The notes: generated by a model from the letters alone, not told the origin. A DNA stretch of 52,660 nucleotides from Vibrio sp. Isolate34 (GCF_022397915.1 NZ_JAKEUO010000005.1:1333-53992), one strand, 5' to 3'; counted from the stretch's first letter, positions 9,191-18,219 are shown. Numbers and translations are program-made.

Positions 9191-12100
9191 ATGATTCAAA
9201 TCGTCATTGATGGGAAATTTCGAATCGTCGAACAAGGGCAAACCGTTCTTGAGGCGGCAAAAACATGTGGTTTAGAGATTCCATCGTTATGTGGTTTGAA
9301 CAAAACAGCGGACAAAGTGCCGTGTGATTTGTGTGTGGTTGAAGTGGATGGGATGGGCGTAACACGCTCGTGTGAGCTTGAGGTCGTCAATGGCTTGAAC
9401 ATCACCACTCAATCTAAACAGCTAACGACTCATCGACAAGATGCGTTGAATCGAATCATGGCAGACCACTATGCTGACTGTGAAGCGCCATGCCAAACCG
9501 CTTGCCCGGCCGGAGTAGATATCCAGTCTTACCTTCATCACATCGCGCAAAATGATCATACTAAAGCCATTGAAGTAATTAAGAAAACACTGCCAATGCC
9601 GTTATCGATTGGTCGCGTGTGTCCGGCCTTCTGTGAAACGGAATGCCGTCGAAACTTAGTCGATGATTCGATTGCGATTCGCCAACTCAAGCGACACGCA
9701 GCCGATGCCGATCTGGCAGCGCAAGAGAGCTACATGCCAGCGAAAAAACCAAGCAAAGGCAAGAGTATTGCGATTGTTGGTAGTGGCCCTGGTGGCTTAA
9801 CGGCAGGCTATTACCTGTCTAATGAAGGTTATGACGTCAGTGTTTATGAATCGATGCCCCAAGCTGGTGGCTGGCTGCGCTATGGTATTCCAGAATATCG
9901 TCTACCGAAGTCGATTCTTGATCAAGAAATCGAACTCATGTGTCGTAACGGAATGGTTGTACAGTGCGATAAAAAACTCGGTGTCGATTTTACCTTGTCA
10001 GATCTTAGTCGTGATTTCGATGCGGTCTGCTTAGCAGTGGGTGCATCACAAGCCGTTGAAATGAATTATCCTGGTAGCGACCTTGGCGGTTGTTATTTAG
10101 GTGTTGATTACCTTAAAGATTATGTCACCGCCAAACAGTTCACTACGGGCAAAAAAGTCGCGGTGATTGGCGGTGGTAATACGGCGATTGACTGCGCTCG
10201 AACCGCAGTGCGTGATGGTGCGGACACCACGTTGATTTATCGTCGTACGCGAGATGAAATGCCCGCCGAAGATTACGAAATCGAAGAAGCTGAACACGAA
10301 GGTGTTAAGTTCCACTTCTTGACCAATCCGGCTGAGAATATTGCTGATGAAAATGGCCATGTATCTGAGATTCGATTAGAACGTATGGCACTTGGTCCTG
10401 CTGATGCTTCTGGTCGTCGAAGCCCGAAACCAACGGGTGAGTTCTTTGTCGAAGCGTTCGATACGGTTATCGCTGCGGTGTCGCAAAAGCCAGACCTAAG
10501 CTTCATGGATAATGAAGAGATTGATATCCCACTAACTCGTTGGAACACCGCGGACGCAGATCCACAAACCATGCACACAGGTACGGGCAATATATTTAGT
10601 ATCGGTGACTTCCGTCGTGGTCCAGCGACAGCGGTTGAAGCGGTAGGAGATGGGCGTATTGCTGCGCAAGCGATCGACCGATTCTTCAATGGTGATATGG
10701 AAAATATTCCTGCTAAACCGTTTAACTCGAGAAAACAGAAGCAGCTCAAAGCCGTTGATCCCGAGCAGTACAAGTCGATACAGCGCATGGCACGTAAAAT
10801 CATGCCAGAGCTAACACCAGAGCAGCGAGAGCAAAGCTTTGAAGAAGTAGAAACGGGCTTTGATAATGCCGACGCAATCGCTGAAGCTGCAAGATGTTTA
10901 GAGTGTGGTTGCCAAGCCAATACCGACTGCGATCTGCGTGATTACTCGACTGAATATAAGGCAACCCAAACACATCCAGAATACAAAATTGATGTCGCTT
11001 CTAATGAGAGCTGGCAAGCTATTCGCGCAGATGAAGCGAAAGTGGGTTCAACAAGACAGAAGTTTGCTGTCGACAATAGCTCTGAATTTATTATTTTCGA
11101 TGCCAACCGCTGCATCAGTTGTGGTCAGTGTATCCAGGCGTGTCGTGAACAAAATGTTCATGGCGTTCTAAGCTTCATGAATCAGTCAAACGGTAAGCCA
11201 GCTTCAAGACCTGAATGTCGCCCGAATTTTGGGGCTGACAAGACCTTAATGGGCGACTCTAATTGTGTTCAATGTGGCTCTTGTATTCAGGCATGTCCAA
11301 CCGGTGCCATGGTGGATGCGAGAGATAGAAAACAAGGCGATACCGACATCCTTAAAAAGGTCGATACCATCTGCACATACTGTGGTGTGGGCTGTAAGCT
11401 GACCATGCATGTTGACGAAGCGAAGAATAAGATTCGTTACATCGAAGGTGGTGATTCTCCGGTTAACGAAGGCATGTTGTGTGTTAAAGGACGTTTCGGT
11501 TTCGACTTCGTCGGCAGTGATGCCCGCCTTACAACGCCGTTAATTCGTAAAGATGGCTGGTTACAACCTGCGAGTTGGGAAGAAGCCATTACGCTGATTG
11601 CCGACAAGTTCACGGCGATCAAACAAGGTTTTGGTAGTAATGCTCTAGCGGGTTTCTCGTCGGCTAAAACCACCAATGAAGATAACTATGCGTTCCAAAA
11701 ATTCATTCGTCGTGAACTTGGCACCAACAACGTCGATCACTGTGCTCGCCTTTGCCATGCTTCAACGGTAACTGGGCTTGAAGCTTCGCTAGGCAGTGGA
11801 GCGATGACCAATGATATCCCAAGCATCAAACACTCGGATGTCATTTTTATCATTGGTTCTGACACCACATCCGCGCACCCAATTATCGGCTCACACATCA
11901 AACAGGCAGTAAGGCATAACGGCGCTCGCTTGATTGTCGCGGACCCTAAGAGAATCGATATTGCTGACCATGCTGAACTTTACCTAGCACACCGACCGGG
12001 TACTGACGTGATGCTGATTAATGGTGTGATGCAGCAGATCATCAAGCACGGTTGGTACGACCAAGAGTATATCGAAGATCGTGTGGACGGCTTTGATACC

Positions 12101-13420
12101 TTACTGCAAGAGGTGATGTCACCAAGTTATTCGCTAGACAAAGTAGAACTAGTGACTGGCGTTAAGGCAGAAGACATCTTCGCGATGGCGCGCTTGATCG
12201 GTACTGCAAAACGCACGGCGGTGTATTACTCCATGGGTATCACGCAACATACTACTGGTCACGACAACGTTCGCTCGATTGCTAACCTGCAGCTTTTATG
12301 TGGCAACATCGGTATTGAAGGCGGTGGTATCAACCCGCTGCGTGGTCAATCGAATGTTCAAGGTGCATGCGACATGGGTGCATTGCCAAATAACCTACCG
12401 GGTTATCAGAAAGTGTATAACCCAATGGTTCGCCAAAAATTCGCGATGGAGTGGGGCGTTTCTGATTTGCCTGCTGAAACGGGGTTAACGCTGACCGAAA
12501 TTATTGACGGGGCGTGTCATCGAGATGTGCGTGGTTTATATGTGATGGGTGAAAACCCTGTGCTAAGCGACCCGAATCAAGCACACGTAATTGAAGGGCT
12601 TGAAGCGTTAGATTTCCTTGTGGTGCAAGACATCTTCTTAACCGAAACGGCGCAGTATGCCGATGTGGTTCTGCCGTCTTGCTCGTTCGCCGAGAAGTCT
12701 GGTCACTTTACCAATACCGAGCGACGCGTTCAGCGTATCAACCCTGCGGTATTGCCTCCAGGTGACGCGAAAGAGGATTGGGTGATTATCCAAATGCTAG
12801 CCAACGCGATGGGTGGTGGTTGGAGTTACGATTCGGTTGCGGACATTACCAATGAGATTGCTCGTGTCACGCCACAATATGGTGGTTTACGTTGGGAAAA
12901 TATCACGGTTAATGGTGTGCAATGGCCAAGCAATAAGAACAACCCTGACGGTACTCGTATTATGCACCAGACTCAGTTCACTCGTGGGCGTGGTCAGATG
13001 GAAGCAATTCCGTTTCGATATGCGGCAGAACTGCCAGATGCAGAATACCCGTTAGTATTAACGACAGGGCGTATCCTTGAGCAGTTCCATACCGGGACCA
13101 TGACACGTAAAACGAAAGGGCTGGATAACTTAGCAGGGCCACGTGTGATGGTCAGTGTCCATGATGCTGAAGCGTTAGGGATCTCGAATGGTCAGATGCT
13201 CAAAGTCTCAACACGTCGTGGCGAAATTGAAATCGCAGCGTTTGTAACCAAGCGAATGCAGAAAGGCGTGGTGTTTATTCCATTCCATTTCGTGGAGTCT
13301 CCTGTGAACCGTTTGACTACCACAGCGACAGATCCGCATGCCAAGATCCCAGAGTTTAAGGTAGCAGCGGTACGTATTGATCCAATTCGTGAGCCTGAAA
13401 TTGAAGTCACAGAGGCTTAG
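9191..13420 (+). CDS. Formate dehydrogenase, fused NAD(P)H-flavodomain/ferredoxin/molybdopterin type
   Basis: This is a 1409-residue cytoplasmic fusion with no signal peptide. It has, in order: a 2Fe-2S domain with Cys34, 45, 48 and 61; a GltD-like 4Fe-4S segment (CEAPCQTACPAG); an FAD motif IVGSGPGGLTAGYY near 192; an NAD(P) motif VIGGGNTAIDCA near 322; two 4Fe-4S ferredoxin motifs, CISCGQCIQAC near 640 and CVQCGSCIQAC near 691; CTYCGVGC near 727; and a bis-MGD formate dehydrogenase domain. The molybdenum ligand position holds Cys855 (CARLCHAS) rather than selenocysteine. ATG 9191 was chosen because the 2Fe-2S fold starts there; a longer frame adds 14 AT-rich-encoded residues. It probably oxidises formate with electrons going to NAD(P). 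It is a single-gene unit. Confidence 0.9.
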   Translation: MIQIVIDGKFRIVEQGQTVLEAAKTCGLEIPSLCGLNKTADKVPCDLCVVEVDGMGVTRSCELEVVNGLNITTQSKQLTTHRQDALNRIMADHYADCEAPCQTACPAGVDIQSYLHHIAQNDHTKAIEVIKKTLPMPLSIGRVCPAFCETECRRNLVDDSIAIRQLKRHAADADLAAQESYMPAKKPSKGKSIAIVGSGPGGLTAGYYLSNEGYDVSVYESMPQAGGWLRYGIPEYRLPKSILDQEIELMCRNGMVVQCDKKLGVDFTLSDLSRDFDAVCLAVGASQAVEMNYPGSDLGGCYLGVDYLKDYVTAKQFTTGKKVAVIGGGNTAIDCARTAVRDGADTTLIYRRTRDEMPAEDYEIEEAEHEGVKFHFLTNPAENIADENGHVSEIRLERMALGPADASGRRSPKPTGEFFVEAFDTVIAAVSQKPDLSFMDNEEIDIPLTRWNTADADPQTMHTGTGNIFSIGDFRRGPATAVEAVGDGRIAAQAIDRFFNGDMENIPAKPFNSRKQKQLKAVDPEQYKSIQRMARKIMPELTPEQREQSFEEVETGFDNADAIAEAARCLECGCQANTDCDLRDYSTEYKATQTHPEYKIDVASNESWQAIRADEAKVGSTRQKFAVDNSSEFIIFDANRCISCGQCIQACREQNVHGVLSFMNQSNGKPASRPECRPNFGADKTLMGDSNCVQCGSCIQACPTGAMVDARDRKQGDTDILKKVDTICTYCGVGCKLTMHVDEAKNKIRYIEGGDSPVNEGMLCVKGRFGFDFVGSDARLTTPLIRKDGWLQPASWEEAITLIADKFTAIKQGFGSNALAGFSSAKTTNEDNYAFQKFIRRELGTNNVDHCARLCHASTVTGLEASLGSGAMTNDIPSIKHSDVIFIIGSDTTSAHPIIGSHIKQAVRHNGARLIVADPKRIDIADHAELYLAHRPGTDVMLINGVMQQIIKHGWYDQEYIEDRVDGFDTLLQEVMSPSYSLDKVELVTGVKAEDIFAMARLIGTAKRTAVYYSMGITQHTTGHDNVRSIANLQLLCGNIGIEGGGINPLRGQSNVQGACDMGALPNNLPGYQKVYNPMVRQKFAMEWGVSDLPAETGLTLTEIIDGACHRDVRGLYVMGENPVLSDPNQAHVIEGLEALDFLVVQDIFLTETAQYADVVLPSCSFAEKSGHFTNTERRVQRINPAVLPPGDAKEDWVIIQMLANAMGGGWSYDSVADITNEIARVTPQYGGLRWENITVNGVQWPSNKNNPDGTRIMHQTQFTRGRGQMEAIPFRYAAELPDAEYPLVLTTGRILEQFHTGTMTRKTKGLDNLAGPRVMVSVHDAEALGISNGQMLKVSTRRGEIEIAAFVTKRMQKGVVFIPFHFVESPVNRLTTTATDPHAKIPEFKVAAVRIDPIREPEIEVTEA

Positions 13421-13449
13421 CTCAACAAGTTAACTTAATGGCAGAGACT

Positions 13450-13487
13450 AAAAAGCCGCGTAACTCTCAGAGTTATGCGGCTTTTTT
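13450..13487. terminator. Bidirectional terminator between fdh and the ATP-grasp operon
   Basis: AAAAGCCGCGTAACTCT and AGAGTTATGCGGCTTTTTT form a long stem with one G-U pair. T-runs follow on both strands, so it can end both the rightward fdh transcript and the leftward 16.8-13.5 kb operon. Confidence 0.85.
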
Positions 13488-13529
13488 ATTGAGCTCTATA
13501 GGTATCAAGTGACCTAGTCAGCTAATAGC

Positions 13530-14510
13530 TTAGTTTGGAACAATCTCGTTACCGTGAACACCGAATTGCTTAGCAGCGTATGCCACGCGCTCAGCAGGTT
13601 TCGGGTACTCAGCTGGTGTACCAAGGTTCTCAATATGGTGCAATCGAGGTAGCAGACCAGCACCGTTCGCGATTTGGATTGCCAAACCTGGACGTGCGTT
13701 AAGCTCAAGTACCATCGGGCCTTCTTCTTGATCTAGAACCATGTCTGTGCCCATGTAACCAAGACCTGTCATTTCCCAAGCGCTTGATGCCAGTGTTAGC
13801 AGCTTTTCCCAGTGTGGCACTTGAAGTAGCGCCAACTCTTTACCCGTATCTGGGTGGTGAGTGACTGGGTGGTCAAACTGAACGGCACGAACGGCTTTAC
13901 CGGTCGCGATACAAATACCTACGCCTACAGCGCCTTGGTGCAAGTTAGCCTTGCCGTCAGAAGCCGAAGTAGATAAGCGCATCATCGCCATCACAGGGTA
14001 GCCTTTGAATACGATGATTCGTACATCTGGCACACCTTCGTAACTGAAACCATCGAAACACTCATCAAACTTGATGAGGTTTTCAACTACTGCCACATCG
14101 TTCTTACCACCAAGTGAGAAAAGACCCGCAAGAGCGTTACTGATGTGACGCTCTACATCTTCTTCATTGATAGTTGAACCTGAAGGCTTGGTATAAACAC
14201 CATCCTTGTGAGAAGTCACAACTAGGATGCCTTTACCACCACTTCCTTGAGCTGGCTTGATTACGAAACCCGGCCACTCTTTTACCATCTTGTGGATTGT
14301 TTTTACTTCAGCTTGGTTACCAATAACGCCAATCAGCTTTGGCACCGTAGCGCCAGCCTGTTCAGCGATGATCTTAGTCTTAAGCTTGTCATCAACGAGT
14401 GGATACTTGGAACGATCATTGTAGCGACCAATGTAACTGTGGTTACGCTTGTTCATTCCCATTATGCCTTTGTCTTTCAACCTAAACGGTGAAGTAAACT
14501 GATCAAACAT
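13530..14510 (-). CDS. RimK-like ATP-grasp ligase (alpha-L-glutamate ligase-like)
   Basis: This is a 326-residue ATP-grasp protein. The ATP-binding glycine-rich loop is FVIKPAQGSGGKGILVV at about residues 96-112. The metal-binding end motif is LELNARPGLAIQIAN at about 272-286. Such enzymes join a carboxylate to an amine using ATP, and RimK adds glutamates to proteins. This subfamily is known mainly from comparative genomics, where it occurs with inactive-transglutaminase 7TM proteins and RimB-like proteases; its substrate is unknown. It is last in a three-gene operon, 3 bp after its neighbour's stop. It is distinct from canonical RimK because it has an unusual N-terminus (FTSPFRLKDKGIMGMNKRN). 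Confidence 0.85.
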   Translation of the reverse strand: MFDQFTSPFRLKDKGIMGMNKRNHSYIGRYNDRSKYPLVDDKLKTKIIAEQAGATVPKLIGVIGNQAEVKTIHKMVKEWPGFVIKPAQGSGGKGILVVTSHKDGVYTKPSGSTINEEDVERHISNALAGLFSLGGKNDVAVVENLIKFDECFDGFSYEGVPDVRIIVFKGYPVMAMMRLSTSASDGKANLHQGAVGVGICIATGKAVRAVQFDHPVTHHPDTGKELALLQVPHWEKLLTLASSAWEMTGLGYMGTDMVLDQEEGPMVLELNARPGLAIQIANGAGLLPRLHHIENLGTPAEYPKPAERVAYAAKQFGVHGNEIVPN

Positions 14511-14513
14511 AAC

Positions 14514-16019
14514 TTAGTCCTCCGCTAGCGGTTTAAAGCGACGAAGCTCAGTTAGACGGTAGCCTGTGTAGTTACCTAGTAGCAAGATGGTCGCTAGAAT
14601 AACAAGCTGTAAACCAATAAAGTTAAACGTTAAGTGCTGAATGAACGGGTTAGTCATGCCTAAGTAAACAAGAACCGCAGTGAATAGAGAACCACCACCT
14701 TGTAGCATTACTTCTTTCGCGCCTTCTTCTTCCCATAGGATAGACATACGTTCGATAGTCCAAGATAGGATGATCATTGGGAAGAATGTAATTGACAGAC
14801 CTTCAGTCAGACCGACTTTAAACGCGACCACGGTAAACACAGAGATAATCATGATTACCGTAATGATCACGGCGGATATCCTGGCTACCAGTAGCAAGTT
14901 GAGTTTGGATAAGTAACTTCGAATAATAAGACCCGTACCGACGATCAGTAGGAAGCCAACAATACCCGTTACCAGTTGTGTTTGAACAAAGGCCACCGCA
15001 ATCAGAACTGGCATGAAGGTACCAGATGTTTTCAAACCGATGATGACACGCAAGAACACAACAATAAGCGCACCGATAGGAATCAGCATGATGGTTTTAA
15101 ACATCGCTTGCTCTTCTAACGGTAGGCTGTGAATTGATAGGTTTAACAGCTGATCAGCAGAAACTTTACTGTTGGTTGCTTCAGTTGGTGAAACCTCTTG
15201 AGCAATCATAGAGAAGTGAACTTTACTGTTCTGACCGCCCACTACATCAAGCAGAGAAACGTTTGACTCGTCCCAGATAAGTAGGTTTGGTTGAACTTGC
15301 TGTTCGCTAGATTCAGGAGAGAAAAGAATCCACTCATCATTATCCCAAACCTGAATCATGTTCTGAATAGATTGACGACGACGGCCATCTTCTAGCTCGA
15401 TAACACCAACCACTTTGTTGTGTATTTTCGCTGCTGAAAGTAGCTTGTGTGTCGCTTCCACTTTGGTCATGTTGTTCAGAATCAGCGCCGAGTTTTGGCT
15501 GTCTGGATCATTCAGCGTTTTAATGAGCTCACGAGTGAACGTTAGATTGTCTGCAGAACGCTTTGTTGCTCTATCAATCAGAGCAAGAGACGCCGCTTCT
15601 TCTGGACCGTCGAAGCTTGGTTGAACCACTTCACCTTCTGGTGGTGTGTCGTTCACTTTAGCTTGGTTGTCGACTAAGAATTGTGTCTTGTAGTAGATGG
15701 TTTGAGGGCCATCTGCGTAACGAATAGACCACTCAGCACGACGCCCTGACTCAGTATTTAAGTAAGAAATACCGTAACCTGGTGATGAAGCCGATTCGCC
15801 GATGAGTGTGTAGTTAGACTGAGTATGAGGAGCCGCTAAGGAAACTTTTGCTTCTTTGCCTACTGCATTGAATTCGATGCGAGCTTCAACGTCCCAAACT
15901 TGTCTGGTTTCCCCTGGCGTCCAAGGTACACCGTAGGTCGTATGTCTGAACATACTCAGTGTTATACCTGCTACGATAAGCAGGAATATAGAGATATAAA
16001 ATGGAATTCTTGACGTCAT
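14514..16019 (-). CDS. Inactive transglutaminase-like 7-TM membrane protein
   Basis: This is a 501-residue inner-membrane protein. An N-terminal anchor helix (about 5-23, ISIFLLIVAGITLSMF) is followed by a ~290-residue extracytoplasmic region resembling the transglutaminase-like fold without a convincing Cys-His-Asp triad. From about residue 315 there are seven hydrophobic helices, beginning IMLIPIGALIVVFLRVIIG. The architecture matches the families with an inactive transglutaminase fused to seven TM helices. It lies between a RimB-like protease and an ATP-grasp ligase with gaps of 17 and 3 bp. It may present or transport the substrate or product of the ligase. Its role is not established. 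Confidence 0.82.
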   Translation of the reverse strand: MTSRIPFYISIFLLIVAGITLSMFRHTTYGVPWTPGETRQVWDVEARIEFNAVGKEAKVSLAAPHTQSNYTLIGESASSPGYGISYLNTESGRRAEWSIRYADGPQTIYYKTQFLVDNQAKVNDTPPEGEVVQPSFDGPEEAASLALIDRATKRSADNLTFTRELIKTLNDPDSQNSALILNNMTKVEATHKLLSAAKIHNKVVGVIELEDGRRRQSIQNMIQVWDNDEWILFSPESSEQQVQPNLLIWDESNVSLLDVVGGQNSKVHFSMIAQEVSPTEATNSKVSADQLLNLSIHSLPLEEQAMFKTIMLIPIGALIVVFLRVIIGLKTSGTFMPVLIAVAFVQTQLVTGIVGFLLIVGTGLIIRSYLSKLNLLLVARISAVIITVIMIISVFTVVAFKVGLTEGLSITFFPMIILSWTIERMSILWEEEGAKEVMLQGGGSLFTAVLVYLGMTNPFIQHLTFNFIGLQLVILATILLLGNYTGYRLTELRRFKPLAED

Positions 16020-16036
16020 AGCTTACCCTACTATTG

Positions 16037-16777
16037 TTATTTAGCTTCCGTTTGTACGTATTTTTTACTTACATCCACTAGCGCGATGTCTTTGATAAAT
16101 TCGCGCCCTAGTAGTACAGGGTGACTCATTTGAGAGCGATCCGCCAATGTAAATTGCGCTTTTTCATGGATTTTTCCAACTTTAACCCATAATTCAATCA
16201 CAGCTCGACGTTCTGTCTGATCATTCGTTGATTGACGGATTTTTACATAACGTACAACAGGTGCTTCAATCCATTTTTGGTCTTCTGCCGCTTTTCCTTG
16301 GTCTTCTAGGTGGAACTTAACCCAGTTCTTACCATTTCGTTCGAATTCTTTAATATCGACTGCATTTAAAGAAGAGGTTGTTGCGCCAGTATCCACTCGA
16401 GCATCAAAGCTTTGTTTGATTGAGTCGATAGACACTTTTTCGATTCCGCCAAGGATAGTCGGTTGTGAGGTAGGAGCGATAGGAGCCGCTGCAACTGCCA
16501 CGGGTTCTTCTTCCTCTAGCTCTTCAATGACTTTGTGTTCCATGCTCGTCAGATGGACATCTAACTGATTTGAAAGGGTGATGATTTCGTCTTCTAAGCT
16601 TTCAATGTAATCACTTTGATTGCTGACTTGCAGTTCAAGATTTTGAACCTTATTTGCGATGTTTGTCTCTGAGCGGGCAATAGCATCGAGAGTTTCTTGG
16701 TGGTAGGCAGCACCGTTAGTAAGGGTACAACCAGAGAGCAAACCAACCGCCACAATAGGCGATAATCGCTTAAACAT
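16037..16777 (-). CDS. RimB-like retropepsin-fold ('ATP-dependent zinc protease') lipoprotein
   Basis: This is a 246-residue predicted lipoprotein. The signal peptide has lipobox LLSGC with Cys17; a coiled-coil region covers about 30-90; and an acidic/Ala-Pro linker follows. From about 110 there is a retropepsin-like domain with DTGATTSS at 129-136 and VLLGREFI near 225. The catalytic DTG is intact. The family is labelled ATP-dependent zinc protease in databases but has the aspartic-protease fold, like RimB, which trims RimK-added glutamates. The start is at Met20 of the longer frame, where the signal peptide begins behind AAAGG. It is the first gene of the operon. Confidence 0.82.
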   Translation of the reverse strand: MFKRLSPIVAVGLLSGCTLTNGAAYHQETLDAIARSETNIANKVQNLELQVSNQSDYIESLEDEIITLSNQLDVHLTSMEHKVIEELEEEEPVAVAAAPIAPTSQPTILGGIEKVSIDSIKQSFDARVDTGATTSSLNAVDIKEFERNGKNWVKFHLEDQGKAAEDQKWIEAPVVRYVKIRQSTNDQTERRAVIELWVKVGKIHEKAQFTLADRSQMSHPVLLGREFIKDIALVDVSKKYVQTEAK

Positions 16778-16832
16778 AAAAAAACCTTTGGAAATTAGAG
16801 AATAGTTCAGACTATTTAGAAGTTTAGCCCAC

Positions 16833-16856
16833 AAAAAAGGATGCGTGAAGCATCCT
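16833..16856 (-). terminator. Terminator-like hairpin in the leader of the RimB/ATP-grasp operon
   Basis: On the minus strand AGGATGC-TTCAC-GCATCCT is a perfect 7-bp stem followed by TTTTTT. It lies 56 nt upstream of the protease start and about 65 nt downstream of a predicted promoter. It could be an attenuator or the end of a small leader RNA. Confidence 0.65.
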
Positions 16857-16888
16857 ATTGTAAGAGTCTGGTCATATTGAATCGCAAT

Positions 16889-16928
16889 GTGAGCGCTACG
16901 CCAATTATTGTAATTTGAAATAGCTCAC
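16889..16928 (-). ncRNA. Candidate structured leader or small RNA 5' part
   Basis: GTGAGC (16889-16894) and GCTCAC (16923-16928) are inverted complements flanking a 28-nt loop that contains a further AATT/AATT pairing. With the terminator hairpin at 16833-16856 this would give a transcript of about 90 nt from the predicted promoter at 16929-16957. It is speculative. Confidence 0.3.
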
Positions 16929-16957
16929 TTATTAAACATAAGTCAGTTTTCGTTCAA
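16929..16957 (-). promoter_or_regulatory. Predicted sigma70 promoter for the RimB/transglutaminase/ATP-grasp operon
   Basis: On the minus strand -35 TTGAAC (16952-16957) and -10 TAATAA (16929-16934) are separated by 17 bp. Transcription would begin near 16922 and give a ~145-nt leader. Confidence 0.45.
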
Positions 16958-16996
16958 TTTACGCGCATTTTTGTGAAAGCTCACAGCGAAGTAGAA

Positions 16997-17053
16997 GGTG
17001 GCGTTGTAGCCACCAAAAAGCCATTACTTTGTTATCAACTAAATAATGGCTTT
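16997..17053 (-). terminator. Tandem terminators after cmoB
   Basis: On the minus strand AAAGCCATTA pairs with TAATGGCTTT (17044-17053 with 17017-17026) and TTTTT follows. A second hairpin, GGTGGC-TACAAC-GCCACC, lies directly behind at 16997-17014. The pair separates cmoB from the downstream leftward operon. Confidence 0.75.
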
Positions 17054-17065
17054 CAGGCATCACAT

Positions 17066-18037
17066 TTATGGCTTGGTCGCCACAAGAATGGCACGTCTCG
17101 GTGCTGGGTGACCTTCAACCGTTTTACTTGGATCATTCGGGTCTAAGTAATCTGGTAGAGAGTTGTGTGTCATCCATTCTGTTGTGCGTTGTTCGCCGAT
17201 TGTGGTGACATTTTCGTCAACGATGCGCACGTCTTCAAAGCCGACCTGTTCAAGCCAGCGTTTTAGTGCTCGAGCAGAAGGGAAGAAGTACACGTTTCTC
17301 ATCTGCGCGTAACGGTCAACAGGAACCAGAACTGCATTTTCATCGCCTTCAATCACTAAGGTTTCAAGCACTAATTCACCGCCAGACACCAATTGGTCTT
17401 TCAGTTGAATCAAGTGATCAAGTGGCGAACGACGATGGTATAGCACACCCATGCTGAATACAGTGTCGTATGCTTCCAGTTTTGGTAGTTGTTCAATACC
17501 TAGAGGTAATAGGTGCGCGCGTTGGTCATCGCCCATTAACTTACGGATTGCTTCAAACTGAACCAAGAAAAGGTGGGAAGGGTCGATACCTACGGTTAGA
17601 CGAGCGCCTTCGCCAAGCATGCGCCACATGTGGTAGCCGTTACCACAGCCAACATCTAACACCGAGCGGTTCTTCAATGGAGAAATATGTGGAAGAACGC
17701 GATCCCATTTCCAGTCACTGCGCCATTCCGTATCAATATGAATGTCGTGAACCGTGTAAGGGCCTTTTCTCCAAGGGTGGAAAGTCTTCAGTAAGCTTTC
17801 TAACTTTTTAAGTTCACCCGTGTGGAACGGTGTAGAACTGCCAATTGTTACTGAGTTTTTCAGATCAACTTGGTCTGGTACACCTTGTGGAATCTTGTTT
17901 AGTGCACGTAACCAACGGTCGAAGTCGCCGTGCTCTGCATTTTGCCAATCCGTCAGCTGTTGTGGAAGTACATTAAGCCACGGCTGAAGGCGAGTATCTT
18001 GGGCAATAAGTTGATAAAAATTGGCAAAATTAAACAT
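17066..18037 (-). CDS. cmoB: tRNA U34 carboxymethyltransferase CmoB
   Basis: This is a 323-residue SAM-type methyltransferase-fold enzyme of the length usual for CmoB. It transfers the carboxymethyl group of Cx-SAM, made by CmoA, to 5-hydroxyuridine at tRNA position 34. The Cx-SAM motif is [16 protein letters not shown] at about 125-140. [11 protein letters not shown] and [16 protein letters not shown] are also family hallmarks. It is downstream of cmoA in the same direction, with an unusual 182-bp gap that contains a palindromic element. Terminators follow the stop. Confidence 0.96.
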   Translation of the reverse strand: MFNFANFYQLIAQDTRLQPWLNVLPQQLTDWQNAEHGDFDRWLRALNKIPQGVPDQVDLKNSVTIGSSTPFHTGELKKLESLLKTFHPWRKGPYTVHDIHIDTEWRSDWKWDRVLPHISPLKNRSVLDVGCGNGYHMWRMLGEGARLTVGIDPSHLFLVQFEAIRKLMGDDQRAHLLPLGIEQLPKLEAYDTVFSMGVLYHRRSPLDHLIQLKDQLVSGGELVLETLVIEGDENAVLVPVDRYAQMRNVYFFPSARALKRWLEQVGFEDVRIVDENVTTIGEQRTTEWMTHNSLPDYLDPNDPSKTVEGHPAPRRAILVATKP

Positions 18038-18090
18038 AGTTTTTCACTGAGTTAATAGGGTCAATAAACCCTAAAATAAAAATTAAATTT

Positions 18091-18190
18091 GTCATTCCCT
18101 ACAGTGAGGGACGAACATGATAGGGAATCTCGATTTATCGTACTTGATAGAGATCCCCAACTCGCTCGTTCCTCGCTCTTGAGGATGACG
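18091..18190. repeat. 100-bp palindromic (REP/MITE-like) element between cmoA and cmoB
   Basis: The element opens with GTCATTCCCTACAGTGAGGG and closes with TCGCTCTTGAGGATGACG. Two imperfect ~40-nt arms form a long hairpin: the outer GTCAT/ATGAC pairs, GAGGGACGA faces TCGTTCCTC, and GGGAATCTC faces GAGATCCCC. It is non-coding and inside a probable cmoA-cmoB transcript. It resembles the dispersed palindromic intergenic repeats common in Vibrio genomes; only one copy is in this window, so dispersion is inferred. Confidence 0.6.
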
Positions 18191-18219
18191 TTTTAGTACG
18201 AGCTGACTGGGTATGTGCG

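Noticed and set aside
10273..10920. 215-codon minus-strand frame opposite the formate dehydrogenase
   Set aside because: It lies wholly within a well-supported gene, has no family pattern and no ribosome site.
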